DNA of 64,000 nt from GAS188 sp963713805 (GCA_963713805.1 CAVQNF010000001.1:62001-126000), one strand, 5' to 3'; counted from the first letter of the stretch, positions 37,766 to 47,318 are shown. Made by a program: numbers and translations. The notes: a model not told the origin generated them from the sequence alone.

Positions 37766-39043
37766 ATGAACAAGACCATGAAGAGGATGTCCCGCGTCGC
37801 GCCGGCAGGTTCGAGGAGAAACATGCCGCGTTCCGTCCTTGGGCCAGCGCTGCCATGGCGCCTCGTTTTCGGCATTGGCGTCTCGCTCCTGGTTGCCGAT
37901 TGCGCGTCGAGGTCGACGGTGGGACAGGAAGGGGGAGGGATCGATCCGAAATTGGGCGTGAGGGCGAGCCCTCGGCTCTACGCCGATGGAGAAGAGATCC
38001 CGAAAGGCGGCGGAAAGAGATTGGTCGGCCAGACCTACACCGTGGCCGGACAGACTTATGTGCCGCGGGACGTCACGCGTTATTCGGTGGTCGGCCTCGC
38101 CTCCTGGTACGGATCGGCATTTCATGGCCGTCTGACCGCCAATGGCGAGGTCTTCGATCGTTATTCGGTCAGCGCCGCGCATAAGACTCTGCCTCTGCCG
38201 AGCTATGCGAGGGTGACCAACATCAGGAACGGCCGTTCGATCATCGTGCGGATCAACGATCGCGGCCCTTACCACGCGAACCGGGTCATGGATGTTTCCG
38301 AGCGCGTGGCCGAGGTTCTCGACTTCAAGAATCTCGGCACCACGCAGATCAAGCTCGACTATTTGCGTCCCGCGAGCTTGGCGGGTTCTGATGATCGCAA
38401 GCTGCTCGCCACCTTGCGCACCGACGGTTCGGGCGCGGTTCTGGATGGCCCGGGCTCCGTTCCGATCGCCGTCGCGAGTGCCGATCTGAGCGATAGCCCG
38501 CATGCGTCCGGTCCGGGTGCGCCGATCGTGGCGATCGCCTCGGCGGTGAGCGCGGCGGCTGCCCCGCTCACACGCCCATCCACGACGACCGTGGCATCAA
38601 GCACGCCGCCATCCCGTTCGAATCTCTTCACGACCGTCACCTATTCGGATCAGGCGGGAGCGGCGAGCGAAGCCAGACAAGCTCCGACGCTGGAGCCTGC
38701 CGTCATGCAGACGAGCGATGAGGACGAGCCCAACGCGACCACGACCATCGTGCGAAACGATGCGGTCGCGCGCACGACGATCGCCTTCGCGCCGCTGCCG
38801 CCCGAGCGTCCTTTCGATCTGGGCATCACGACGCTCGTCAAATCCTCGGCCGGGATGATCTCGCGACCCTCGCCGGATGAGGACGAGGATGAGGTCGTCG
38901 CGCCTCGGCCGCCGGTGCGACCCAAGCAGCTCGCGACCTTGTTCTTCGCCCCCGAGCGCTTCGGAGATGCGCAAACCTTCACTCCGGGCAGTCCTTTTGC
39001 CGGCCTGAGGCCGCAGACATTCGTGCGTCTTCGGGCGCCTTAG
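37766..39043 (+). CDS. rlpA: Septal ring lytic transglycosylase RlpA
   Basis: 425 residues. A signal-like hydrophobic stretch ending 'GVSLLVADCAS' resembles a lipobox. Then comes the double-psi beta-barrel RlpA domain: 'YSVVGLASWYGSAFHGRLTA', 'AAHKTLPLPSYARVTNIRNG' and 'IIVRINDRGPYHANRVMDVS', including the catalytic-type Asp-Arg-Gly-Pro. The last 230 residues are Ser/Thr/Pro-rich, apparently disordered, with no SPOR domain. RlpA proteins cut naked glycan strands at division. It is the first gene of the rlpA-dac-tmk-holB-metG-tatD cluster typical of Hyphomicrobiales. ATG 37766 is chosen; a TTG at 37760 is possible. Confidence 0.9.
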   Translation: MNKTMKRMSRVAPAGSRRNMPRSVLGPALPWRLVFGIGVSLLVADCASRSTVGQEGGGIDPKLGVRASPRLYADGEEIPKGGGKRLVGQTYTVAGQTYVPRDVTRYSVVGLASWYGSAFHGRLTANGEVFDRYSVSAAHKTLPLPSYARVTNIRNGRSIIVRINDRGPYHANRVMDVSERVAEVLDFKNLGTTQIKLDYLRPASLAGSDDRKLLATLRTDGSGAVLDGPGSVPIAVASADLSDSPHASGPGAPIVAIASAVSAAAAPLTRPSTTTVASSTPPSRSNLFTTVTYSDQAGAASEARQAPTLEPAVMQTSDEDEPNATTTIVRNDAVARTTIAFAPLPPERPFDLGITTLVKSSAGMISRPSPDEDEDEVVAPRPPVRPKQLATLFFAPERFGDAQTFTPGSPFAGLRPQTFVRLRAP

Positions 39044-39108
39044 ATGGAATGCGTTGAGATGGAATCGGCGCGCCGCCTCCGTTTCTCCATCGTGACGAAG
39101 AAGCCGAT

Positions 39109-39132
39109 CCGAAAAGTGCAGCCACTTTTCGG
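39109..39132. repeat. Short intergenic palindrome of the Hyphomicrobiales REP type
   Basis: CCGAAAAGTG-CAGC-CACTTTTCGG: 10-bp perfect arms and a four-base loop between rlpA and dac. Similar GATCCGAAAAGTG...CACTTTTCGG hairpins are scattered through rhizobial genomes between genes. It is a single copy here, without a T-run, so it is not an obvious terminator. Confidence 0.7.
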
Positions 39133-39174
39133 CGCCTCGCCGTAGCGCATGGGCGGCATCGTCGCGGACCCGTC

Positions 39175-40350
39175 ATGGGCGGCCTGACTTTTTGCCGTGC
39201 GATGCTTGCCGCGACAGCGCTCTTCGTCGCGGGTCCGACGCGCGCCGCCGAAACGATCCAGACTTTGGCGCAGCAGGCGATTCTCATGGACGCCGAAAGC
39301 GGCACCATCCTCTACGAGAAGAATGCCCGCAGCCTGATGATCCCGGCAAGCCTCGCCAAGCTCATGACGGCCGAGGTTCTTTTCAACGAGATCAAGCAGG
39401 GGCGCTTCTCGCTCGACCAGGAATTCGTCATTTCGGAGAACGCCTGGCGAAAAGGTGGTGCGCCGTCCGGCGGTTCCACCATGTTCGCCGCGATTCACAG
39501 CCATATCCCGGTCGCCGACCTGATCTCGGGATTGGTCGTGCTGTCGGGCAACGACGCAGCGATCGCCATCGCCGAAGGCGTCGCCGGCACCGAGGAGGCC
39601 TTCGCCGAGCTGATGACGCGGCGCGCTCGCGAGCTTGGCCTCAACGCCTCCGTGTTCAAGAATGCGAGCGGCGCCGACGATCCGCAGCAGCGCACCACGG
39701 CGCTCGAGCTCGCGCTCCTCGCGCGTCACGTCATCCTGACATATCCGGATCTCTATAAATTTTTTGGACAGAAGGAGTTCACCTGGAACAAGATTCGTCA
39801 GCTCAACCGCAACCCGCTGCTCACGATGGACATCGGCGCCGACGGTCTGAAGACCGGCAATCTCGAAGACTCCGGATATGGCCTCGTCGGCTCTGCCGTG
39901 CAGAACGGCCAGCGGTTGATCGTCGTCATCAATGGCGCTCCGACGGCCAAGGACCGCGCGAACGAGGGCCGTAAGCTCCTCGAATATGGGTTTCGCGCCT
40001 TCGAGGCCCAGGAGCTCTTTCCCGAGGGCGCAGTGGTCGCGAGCGCAAGCGTTTACGGAGGAGAGAAATCCTCCGTCGATCTGCGCGCCGCGGGGCCGAT
40101 CCGCGTCGTGACCCAGCGGGGAGCTCGTGAAAAGCTGAGCGCGAGGCTCATCTACGACGGGCCCTTGAAACCGCCGGTCGCCGCGGGCACGAGAGTGGGC
40201 ATCCTGCGCATAGCAGAAGGAGAATCTCCCATTCTCGAAGTGCCGCTATTCGCCGCGGAATCCGTCGGGCAGGGCGGGCTTACCCGCCAGGCGGAAGATG
40301 CCCTGATCGAGGCCGGCGGCAGCGCGGTGCGTCGCCTGCTGAAGCGCTGA
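39175..40350 (+). CDS. dac: D-alanyl-D-alanine carboxypeptidase
   Basis: A 391-residue penicillin-binding protein of the PBP5/6 type. Signal peptide 'AMLAATALFVAGPTRA', then the three active-site motifs: SxxK at residues 59-62 ('MIPASLAKLMT'), SxN at 124-126 ('VLSGNDAA') and KTG in 'DIGADGLKTGNLEDSG'. The C-terminal beta domain and amphipathic ending 'AVRRLLKR' fit membrane anchoring. It trims the terminal D-Ala of peptidoglycan stem peptides in the periplasm. tmk follows nine bases later. Uninterrupted. Confidence 0.95.
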   Translation: MGGLTFCRAMLAATALFVAGPTRAAETIQTLAQQAILMDAESGTILYEKNARSLMIPASLAKLMTAEVLFNEIKQGRFSLDQEFVISENAWRKGGAPSGGSTMFAAIHSHIPVADLISGLVVLSGNDAAIAIAEGVAGTEEAFAELMTRRARELGLNASVFKNASGADDPQQRTTALELALLARHVILTYPDLYKFFGQKEFTWNKIRQLNRNPLLTMDIGADGLKTGNLEDSGYGLVGSAVQNGQRLIVVINGAPTAKDRANEGRKLLEYGFRAFEAQELFPEGAVVASASVYGGEKSSVDLRAAGPIRVVTQRGAREKLSARLIYDGPLKPPVAAGTRVGILRIAEGESPILEVPLFAAESVGQGGLTRQAEDALIEAGGSAVRRLLKR

Positions 40351-40358
40351 TTGGCGCC

Positions 40359-41063
40359 ATGCCGGATCGCAAGGGCATGTTCATCACCTTCGAGGGCAGC
40401 GACGGCTCCGGAAAATCCACGCAGGCCCGCCGCCTCGCCGCAACGTTGCGGCGCGCGGGCCATGAGGTGGTCGAAACGCGCGAACCGGGCGGCTCGCCGC
40501 GTGCCGAAGCGATCCGCGCCCTCCTTCTTTCCGGAAAGGTCGAGCCTTTTGGCGCCTTCGCGGAGACGATGCTCTTCAACGCGGCGCGCGCCGATCATTT
40601 GCGAGCCACGATCCGGCCGGCGCTGGCGCAAGGCGCGATCGTGATCTGCGATCGCTTCGCCGATTCCACACGCGCCTATCAAGGCGCCCTGGGAAGGGTC
40701 GAGGACGATGTCGTGCGCGCGGCCGAAGCAGCGGTGGTGGGCGACACGACTCCCGATCTGACGATCATCCTCGACCTTGCGGCGGAACTCACGCTCAAGC
40801 GTCTTGGCGAGCGGCGAGCCATGGGGGGGCCCGATAAATTCGAAGCCGAGGCGCTCGCGCATCATGCGAGGCTGCGTCAGGCCTTTCTCGACATCGCCGC
40901 GCAACATCCGGAGCGTTGCGTCGTCGTCAGTGCGCGGCGTTCGATCGACCAGGTGGCCGAGCGCATCTTGCGCCTGGTCGAGGCTCGCCTCGACCCCGAG
41001 GCGAAACGACTTACGCCGGGACCAGGGAAAAATGCCAATGGCCGAAGCCAAAGAGGGGGCTGA
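40359..41063 (+). CDS. tmk: Thymidylate kinase
   Basis: A 234-residue kinase phosphorylating dTMP to dTDP. P-loop 'ITFEGSDGSGKSTQARRLAA', the DR(Y/F)-type motif 'VICDRFADSTRAYQGAL', and 'LGERRAMGGPDKFEAEAL' for the lid. The C-terminal tail overlaps holB by 32 bases, which couples the two. Essential in bacteria; uninterrupted. Confidence 0.97.
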   Translation: MPDRKGMFITFEGSDGSGKSTQARRLAATLRRAGHEVVETREPGGSPRAEAIRALLLSGKVEPFGAFAETMLFNAARADHLRATIRPALAQGAIVICDRFADSTRAYQGALGRVEDDVVRAAEAAVVGDTTPDLTIILDLAAELTLKRLGERRAMGGPDKFEAEALAHHARLRQAFLDIAAQHPERCVVVSARRSIDQVAERILRLVEARLDPEAKRLTPGPGKNANGRSQRGG

Positions 41064-42072
41064 GGGCGCGCCTCTCGCGCGTGAGCGCCGCAGGCTCGTC
41101 GGCCATGCTCGAGCCGAGCTCGTGGTGCTCGAGGGCCTGCGCTCGCGCCGCCTCGCGCACGCCTGGCTCATCGCCGGTCCCGAGGGCGTCGGCAAGGCGA
41201 CCTTCGCCTATCGCATGGCGCGCTTCGTGCTGGCCGGACCCGATCCGTTCGGGCGCGCCGCGCGCGCGACCTCACTCGAGATCCCTGCAAGCGATCCCGC
41301 GGCGCGCCGCATCGCGGCCGGAGCCCATCCCGACCTCTTTCTCCTGGAACGCACGATCGGCTCGACCGGCAAGCTGCGCACCGAGATCACCGTCGACGAT
41401 GCAAGAAGAGCCACGGCCTTCCTGCAAGCAACGAGCGGGGAGGGCGGATGGAAGGTGCTCATCGTCGATGCCGCCGACGAACTGAACCGCAACGCGGCAA
41501 ATGCCCTGTTGAAGATCATCGAGGAGCCGCCAGGCCGCTCGCTCGTCCTGCTCGTCGCGCATGTTCCGGCTCGCCTTCCGGCGACGATCCTGTCGCGCTG
41601 CCGGCGCCTGCGGCTCGATCCGCTGACGCCCGAGGAAATCGGCACGATCGTCACGGATTTACCCGGGAACCAGGCTTCCGAGAGCGCCATCGCGGAGGCC
41701 GCGCGGCTCGCCGAGGGCTCCGTCAAGCGCACGCTGCTTCTCCTCGAGGATCGCGCCGTCGAATTCGCCGGCTTGGCGCGCGAGGTTCTCGAAGCACCGG
41801 CGAAGACGAGAAATTCGGCGGCGTTGAAGCTTGCCGGGCGCTTGGGAGCCAGGGGCGGGGAGGCTTCGTACGATATGGTCTTCGACACGATCTTCGAATG
41901 GCTGCGTCAACGCGCCAATCGCCAGGCAGCCCATCTGGATCCGCGCGCCGAGGCCGCCGCTCGCCTTTGGGCCGAGATCGAGGCGCGCAAACGCGAGGCC
42001 GACATCTATAATCTTGACAAACGCGCCCTCCTCCTCACGTCTCTCAAGGAGGTCGCGGAGCTTTCGCCCTAG
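41032..42072 (+). CDS. holB: DNA polymerase III delta' subunit
   Basis: 346 residues, clamp-loader subunit. The AAA+ fold has a modified P-loop 'IAGPEGVGKATFAYRMARFV', 'VLIVDAADELNRNAANALLK', 'IIEEPPGRSLVLLVAH' and the arginine-containing 'LPATILSRCRRLRLDPLTPE' (SRC motif). The C-terminal collar is helical. ATG 41032 with AGGGA upstream lies inside the end of tmk. The stop codon TAG (42070-42072) falls within the left inverted repeat of the following intergenic element. Confidence 0.93.
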   Translation: MPMAEAKEGAEGAPLARERRRLVGHARAELVVLEGLRSRRLAHAWLIAGPEGVGKATFAYRMARFVLAGPDPFGRAARATSLEIPASDPAARRIAAGAHPDLFLLERTIGSTGKLRTEITVDDARRATAFLQATSGEGGWKVLIVDAADELNRNAANALLKIIEEPPGRSLVLLVAHVPARLPATILSRCRRLRLDPLTPEEIGTIVTDLPGNQASESAIAEAARLAEGSVKRTLLLLEDRAVEFAGLAREVLEAPAKTRNSAALKLAGRLGARGGEASYDMVFDTIFEWLRQRANRQAAHLDPRAEAAARLWAEIEARKREADIYNLDKRALLLTSLKEVAELSP

Positions 42073-42176
42073 AGCACGCCGGCGGCTGGATTCCCGCATT
42101 CGCGGGAATGAGCGCAGATGCGGATCCGCTCGTTCCCGCGAAGGCGGGGACCCAGACTTTAGCCATCATGCTCTAG
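42069..42176. repeat. 108-bp palindromic intergenic element (MITE/REP-like)
   Basis: Bounded by CTAGAGCA (42069-42076) and TGCTCTAG (42169-42176), perfect 8-bp inverted repeats. Inside, GGATTCCCGCATTCGCGGGAA (first arm, itself a hairpin) near 42088 faces a second hairpin CGTTCCCGCGAAGGCGGGGA near 42131, and the two halves are also complementary to each other. It has no coding capacity. Such CTAGAGCA-ended palindromes resemble dispersed rhizobial intergenic repeats. The holB stop codon lies in its left end. Confidence 0.75.
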
Positions 42177-42207
42177 CGCAAGCGCGGACCCTAAAGCGTG
42201 AAGGCGG

Positions 42208-43767
42208 ATGACCCAGGCGAAATTCTACATCACGACAGCAATCTCCTACCCGAACGGTGCGCCGCATATCGGCCACGCCTATGAGGCGGTCGCAACCGAT
42301 GCGATCGCGCGTTTCAAGCGCGTCGATGGCCATGACGTCTTCTTCCTCACGGGCGTCGACGAGCACGGCATGAAGATGACGCAAACGGCGGCGAAGGAGG
42401 ATATGTCGCCGCGAGCACTGTCGGATCGCAACACGCCGATCTTCATGGCGATGTGCGACAAGCTGTCGATCTCGCGCGACCGCTTCATCCGCACAACCGA
42501 ACCGGCCCATTACGAGGCCTCGCAGGCATTGTGGCGACGCATGCAGGCGGCCGGCGATATCTATCTCGGCACCTACACCGGCTGGTATTCGGTGCGAGAC
42601 GAAGCCTTTTACGATGAGAGCGAAACGAAGCTCGATGAAAACAAGGAGCGCATTGGTCCGCAGGGGACGCCTGTCCAATGGACGGAGGAACAGACCTATT
42701 TCTTCCGCCTTTCGGCCTATCAGGATCGCTTGCTCCGGCATTACGAGGCAAACCCGGGTTTCATCGGTCCCGATACGCGCCGCAACGAAGTGGTGAGCTT
42801 CGTGAAGGGTGGCCTGCAGGATTTGTCGATCTCGCGTTCGACGCTGAGCTGGGGGGTGCCGGTGCCGGATGCTCCGGGCCATGTGATGTATGTGTGGGTG
42901 GATGCGCTGACGAACTATATCACGGCCCTAGGCTTCCCCGATGAGCAGAAGCCTCTGTGGCAGTACTGGCCGGCGGATTACCACATCATCGGCAAGGATA
43001 TCGTGCGGTTTCATGCGGTCTATTGGCCGGCCTTCCTGATGTCGGCGGGGGTAGCCGTGCCGAAGCGCGTCTTCGGGCATGGCTTCTTGTTCAACCGCGG
43101 GGAGAAGATGTCGAAATCGGTCGGCAACGTCATCGACCCTTTCGCTCTCGCGGATGCCTATGGGGTCGATCAGCTCCGCTATTTCTTCCTGCGCGAGGTC
43201 GCGTTCGGCCAGGATGGCAGCTACAGCCACGAGGCGATCGTCAAGCGCATCAATGCCGATCTCGCCAATGACCTCGGCAATTTGGCGCAGCGCTCCTTGT
43301 CCATGATCGCCAAGAATTGCGAAGGCCGCGTGCCGAAGCCCGGGCTCTTTTCAAAGGCGGATGCGGCGCTCATCGCGGAAGCGGACGCCTTGCCGGCGCG
43401 CGTCCGGTCGGCCATGGACCAGCTCGCGTTGCATGTGGCGCTTGCCGATATCTGGAGCGTGGTGGCGGCCGCCAATCGCTACTTTGCCGGCGAGGAGCCC
43501 TGGGTGAAGCGGAAATCGGCGCCCGAGCGTTTCGCCACCATTCTTTACGCCACGCTCGAGACGTTGCGGGCAGTCGGCATCGTCACCCAGCCCTTCATTC
43601 CGGGCGCGGCGGGGAAGCTTCTCGACCTCATCGGGATCGGCGAGGATCGACGCATGATGGACGACATCGGACCTGCGGGCCGGATCGAGGCGGGACGTTT
43701 GCTACCCGCCCCGGTTCCGATTTTCCCTCGCTATGTCGAACCCGAGCTCGATCCCGCGGCGCCTTGA
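42208..43767 (+). CDS. metG: Methionyl-tRNA synthetase
   Basis: A 519-residue class I synthetase. HIGH signature at residues 20-23 ('NGAPHIGHAYEA'), KMSKS in 'NRGEKMSKSVGNVIDP', and the family strand 'YHIIGKDIVRFHAVYWPAFL'. It is the short MetG2 form without the zinc-binding four-Cys insertion and without the C-terminal tRNA-binding domain. It overlaps tatD by one base (TGATG). Uninterrupted. Confidence 0.97.
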   Translation: MTQAKFYITTAISYPNGAPHIGHAYEAVATDAIARFKRVDGHDVFFLTGVDEHGMKMTQTAAKEDMSPRALSDRNTPIFMAMCDKLSISRDRFIRTTEPAHYEASQALWRRMQAAGDIYLGTYTGWYSVRDEAFYDESETKLDENKERIGPQGTPVQWTEEQTYFFRLSAYQDRLLRHYEANPGFIGPDTRRNEVVSFVKGGLQDLSISRSTLSWGVPVPDAPGHVMYVWVDALTNYITALGFPDEQKPLWQYWPADYHIIGKDIVRFHAVYWPAFLMSAGVAVPKRVFGHGFLFNRGEKMSKSVGNVIDPFALADAYGVDQLRYFFLREVAFGQDGSYSHEAIVKRINADLANDLGNLAQRSLSMIAKNCEGRVPKPGLFSKADAALIAEADALPARVRSAMDQLALHVALADIWSVVAAANRYFAGEEPWVKRKSAPERFATILYATLETLRAVGIVTQPFIPGAAGKLLDLIGIGEDRRMMDDIGPAGRIEAGRLLPAPVPIFPRYVEPELDPAAP

Positions 43768-44583
43768 TGCTCGTCGACAGCCATTGCCATCTCGATTTCC
43801 CCGATCTTGCGGCTGACGAAGCCGGGGTTCTGGCGCGGGCAGAAGCCGCGGGCATCGGGCTTCTTCTGACGATCTCGACGCGGGTTCGACGCAACGAGAC
43901 CCTGCAAGCGATCGCCGCACGACATCATCACGTGTTGTTCACGGCCGGCACGCACCCGCACAATGCCGCCGAGGAAGCCGACGTGGCGACCTCCGAAATC
44001 GTCGCGCTCTCCACCCATCCCAAATGTGTCGGCGTCGGAGAAGCCGGCCTCGACTATCATTACGATCGAGCGCCGCGCGATGTGCAGGAACGGGTGTTTC
44101 GCACGAATATCTCCGCCGCGCGTGAGACCGGGCTGCCGCTCGTCATCCATGCGCGCGACGCCGACGACGACATGATCCGCATCTTGACGCAGGAGATGGG
44201 GAAGGGGGCCTTCAAGGCCGTGCTGCACTGTTTCACCTCGACGGAAAGACTGGCGCGCCACGGGCTTGATCTCGGCTTCTTCATTTCGTTTTCAGGGGTC
44301 CTGACCTTCAAGAAATCGGTGGAGCTGCGCCGCATCGCGGCGACGGTGCCGCTCGACCGATTGCTCGTCGAAACGGATGCCCCCTACCTTGCGCCCGAGC
44401 CTCATCGCGGCCGAGCGCAACGAGCCTGCCTATGTGGTTGAAACGGCCAAGGTTCTCGCCGCTGCGCGAGGCATCAGCTTCGACGCGCTCGGCGAGCTCA
44501 CGACGGCGAATTTCTTGCGCCTTTTCGACAAGGCGCGGACCGCCTTTTCGCCGGCGCGGCGCGAGCCGCTGCCCGACGCGTGA
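43767..44583 (+). pseudogene. tatD: TatD family metal-dependent DNase, frameshifted near C-terminus
   Basis: A TIM-barrel hydrolase: metal motif 'LVDSHCHLDFPDL', 'TAGTHPHNAAEEADV', 'GVGEAGLDYHYDRAPRDVQE', 'PLVIHARDADDDMIRIL', 'VLHCFTSTERLA' and 'LLVETDAPYLAPEPHRGR'. Just after this the frame shifts. Removing the A at 44414 restores 'RRNEPAYVVETAKVLAAARG' and the last 55 residues to a TGA at 44581-44583. As written the protein ends early but keeps all metal ligands, so it may retain activity. Translationally coupled to metG. Confidence 0.88.
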
Positions 44584-44692
44584 CCACAAAGACGGAAGCT
44601 TATCTTTTGCGGCAGGATCATAGGTTGAGACAATGGATCGCGGGCAGGGCGCTGATCCCATCAGAGCGCATCCGGGTCTAGGCGCGTCCGCC

Positions 44693-45517
44693 ATGCATCT
44701 GCGCGTCACTATTCTCGGCTGCGGCTCTTCGGGCGGCGTCCCACGCGTGGGCGGCGATTGGGGGGCCTGCGACCCGAAGAATCCCAAGAACCGTCGCCGA
44801 CGATGCTCGCTGCTGCTCGAGACGGGGGATGGCGACGCGCTCGTCACGGTCCTCGTCGACGCCTCGCCGGATCTGCGCGAACAACTTCTCGATGCCGAGG
44901 TGCGCCGGCTCGACGCGATCGTCTTCACGCATGCGCATGCCGACCACACCCATGGCGTCGACGATCTGCGCCCGCTTGTCATCGCCGCACGTTCGCGCCT
45001 CGACGCCTGGATGGACGAGCAGACGGCGCTCGCCCTGAAGCGACGCTTCGGCTATGTGTTCGAGACGCCTCCAGGCAGCCATTACCCGCCGTTGCTTACC
45101 GAGCGGCACCTTTCCCGCAATGAGGCAACGACCATTCTCGGGCGGGACGATAGCCGTTTGACCATCACGCCTTACTGGCTGCCCCATGGCGATATCGAAG
45201 CCTTGGGATTGCGCATCGGCCGTTTCGCCTATGCGCCCGATCTCAACGGCATCCCGCGCGCGAGCGAACCGATGTTCGAGGACCTCGACACGCTGCTGAT
45301 CGACGCGCTGCGCTATCGCCCACATCCGTCGCATTTCAGCCTCGACGAGACGCTCGCCGCGATCGCCCGCTTCCGGCCCAAACGCGCCGTCCTCACGAAC
45401 ATGCACACCGATCTCGATTACGAGACGCTTGCGAAGAGCCTGCCGCCGAATGTGGTGCCGGCCTTCGACGGCATGCAAATCATCGTGAAAGACACAAAAC
45501 TTCGCTGGAATTCGTAG
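44693..45517 (+). CDS. MBL-fold metallo-hydrolase (PhnP-like)
   Basis: A 274-residue metallo-beta-lactamase-fold enzyme. 'VTILGCGSSGGVPRVGGDWG' starts it, 'IVFTHAHADHTHGVDDLRPL' carries the HxHxDH metal motif, and 'HPSHFSLDETLAAI' and 'AVLTNMHTDLDYETL' follow with the later ligands. It resembles PhnP phosphodiesterases; in Hyphomicrobiales it follows metG-tatD, role unclear. ATG 44693 is chosen over an in-frame ATG at 44633, since homology starts at 'MHLRVTIL'. Confidence 0.9.
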   Translation: MHLRVTILGCGSSGGVPRVGGDWGACDPKNPKNRRRRCSLLLETGDGDALVTVLVDASPDLREQLLDAEVRRLDAIVFTHAHADHTHGVDDLRPLVIAARSRLDAWMDEQTALALKRRFGYVFETPPGSHYPPLLTERHLSRNEATTILGRDDSRLTITPYWLPHGDIEALGLRIGRFAYAPDLNGIPRASEPMFEDLDTLLIDALRYRPHPSHFSLDETLAAIARFRPKRAVLTNMHTDLDYETLAKSLPPNVVPAFDGMQIIVKDTKLRWNS

Positions 45518-45824
45518 TGCGGTGCCGCCGAATCGATATTTATATCGCAACTTCAGTTGTTTATGACCAACACCTGATAGTTCCATAATATATCTTATGC
45601 GAATCGGGAATGGTGCACAGAGGGGTGGCAGGAGCAATTCTCGCGATCAACGGTAGGCCTTCGCGGCGTCTCACGAAGTTTCCGCCCAGGATGCCGAGTA
45701 GCGCGAAGCGGCCACTGTGCGCCCTCGCCGCGAGGCAAACAGCGGCCATTACACCGATGGTGGGTCGAGGAAAACCCTCGCGGCGAGCAGCCGGCGGGCT
45801 CTCAGCCCTTCCCGGCGAAGGGTC
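45518..45824. other. Intergenic region between convergent MBL-hydrolase and degP genes
   Basis: 307 bases. The left third (about 45530-45600) is A+T-rich, with a small hairpin CGATATTTATATCG near 45533. The rest is GC-rich. A plus-strand open frame from 45610 overlaps the end of degP and has an unlikely basic composition, so I do not call it. Confidence 0.4.
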
Positions 45825-47318
45825 CTACTCCATCGCCACGGCGACGTAGCGCATATCGCCCTGTGCGTTGGCGACATATAGAAGCGCGGACTTCTTGCCG
45901 TCCTTCTTGAGATTGTCGAGGAGCTTTGCGACGTCGGTCGGGGATGAGACGGGCTGCTGGCCGATCTCGACGATGACATCGCCGGGCTGCAGGCGCTTGT
46001 CGGCGGCGGCCGAGTTCGGATCGACGCCGGTGATCACCGCGCCTTTGATGCCATCCTTGATGTTGTAGCGATGGCGTAGGTCGTCGGTCAGCGGAGATAG
46101 ATCGAGGCCGAGCGCTTTCTTCAGCGCGGAGGTGTCGTGCTGGGTTTGCGTGAGAGCCGCCACCTTCTCGTCCTGCAACCTGCCGAGGGTGACGGGGACC
46201 GCCGTCTCCTTGCCGTCCCGGATGACGACCACATCCACGACCTTGCCCACGGGGGTCGCGGCCACCATGCGCGGCAGATCGCGCGATTCCTTCACGTCCT
46301 CGCCGTTGAACTTGACGATCACATCCCCCTTCTTGATCCCGGCGGGCTTCGCAGGACCGCGATCGTCGACGCCCGCGACCAGGGCGCCACGAGCCTTGCC
46401 GAGGCCGAGCGTTTCGGCAATGGAGTCATCCACGCTCTGGATTTGCACGCCGAGCCAGCCACGGCGCACCTCGCCGAACTGGGTGAGCTGATCGAGAACC
46501 GGGCGCGCCAGATTGGAAGGGATCGCGAAGCCGATGCCGATCGAGCCCCCTGTCGGCGACAGGATCGCCGTGTTGATGCCGATCACCTCGCCGTCGAGAT
46601 TGAACAGAGGCCCGCCGGAGTTGCCGCGGTTGATCGCGGCATCCGTCTGGAGATAGTCGTCGTAGCTTCCCAAATCGATGTTGCGATGGCGTGCCGAGAT
46701 GATGCCCGCGGTCACGGAGCCACCGAGGCCGAAGGGGTTGCCGACCGCCATCACCCATTGGCCGATCCGCATCTTTTCGGAATCCCCGAATTTCACCGCC
46801 TTCAAGGGCTTGTCGGGCTTGACGCGCAAGACGGCGAGATCGATCTTGGCGTCCTTGCCGACCACCTCGGCCTTGAGCTTCGAGCCGTCGGTGAAGATCA
46901 CCTCGATATCGGTTGCGTCGCCCACCACGTGATTGTTGGTGATCACGACACCGGCGGGATCGACGACGAAGCCGGAGCCCAAGGAATTCGACTTGCGCAT
47001 GCGCGGCGGTTGCGCGGGAGCGTCGCCCCCCTGCCCTTGGCGCTTGCGATTGAAGAAATCATCGAAGAGATCGTCGAACGGCGTATTTTGTGAATCGCCC
47101 GGTGTCCTGAAACTACGCACCTGCTCGGTCGTCGTCGCCGAGATGTTCACCACCGCGTCGACCACCTGATCGGCGACGTCGGAAATCTCGCCGGGGCCAC
47201 GGGCGGCGCCAGCCTCGATCGGAGCGGCCATGAGCAGCGCCAAGGTGCAGGCGAGCCCCAATGGGCGCAATCTTGCGGCGGCTTTACCCTTCGGGCGCGA
47301 GAGCTTCAGGTCCGTCAT
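45825..47318 (-). CDS. degP: Periplasmic serine protease Do (DegP)
   Basis: 497 residues, intact. Signal peptide 'LGLACTLALLMAAPIEAGAA', then an HtrA protease domain with His in 'VVITNNHVVGDATD', Asp in 'KIDLAVLRVKPD' and Ser in 'AINRGNSGGPLFN'. There are two PDZ domains ('RGALVAGVDDRGPAKPAGIK' and 'ITGVDPNSAAADKRLQPGD'). A short linker 'FNRKRQGQGGDAPAQPP' replaces the longer LA loop. It degrades or refolds misfolded envelope proteins. It follows hflK-hflC-DUF2065 in the common Hyphomicrobiales order. ATG 47318 ('MTDLKLSRPKG') is preferred over 47333. Confidence 0.95.
   Translation of the reverse strand: MTDLKLSRPKGKAAARLRPLGLACTLALLMAAPIEAGAARGPGEISDVADQVVDAVVNISATTTEQVRSFRTPGDSQNTPFDDLFDDFFNRKRQGQGGDAPAQPPRMRKSNSLGSGFVVDPAGVVITNNHVVGDATDIEVIFTDGSKLKAEVVGKDAKIDLAVLRVKPDKPLKAVKFGDSEKMRIGQWVMAVGNPFGLGGSVTAGIISARHRNIDLGSYDDYLQTDAAINRGNSGGPLFNLDGEVIGINTAILSPTGGSIGIGFAIPSNLARPVLDQLTQFGEVRRGWLGVQIQSVDDSIAETLGLGKARGALVAGVDDRGPAKPAGIKKGDVIVKFNGEDVKESRDLPRMVAATPVGKVVDVVVIRDGKETAVPVTLGRLQDEKVAALTQTQHDTSALKKALGLDLSPLTDDLRHRYNIKDGIKGAVITGVDPNSAAADKRLQPGDVIVEIGQQPVSSPTDVAKLLDNLKKDGKKSALLYVANAQGDMRYVAVAME

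Noticed and set aside
45610..45849. 80-codon plus-strand gene before degP
   Set aside because: It overlaps the conserved C-terminus of degP and has an unlikely composition.
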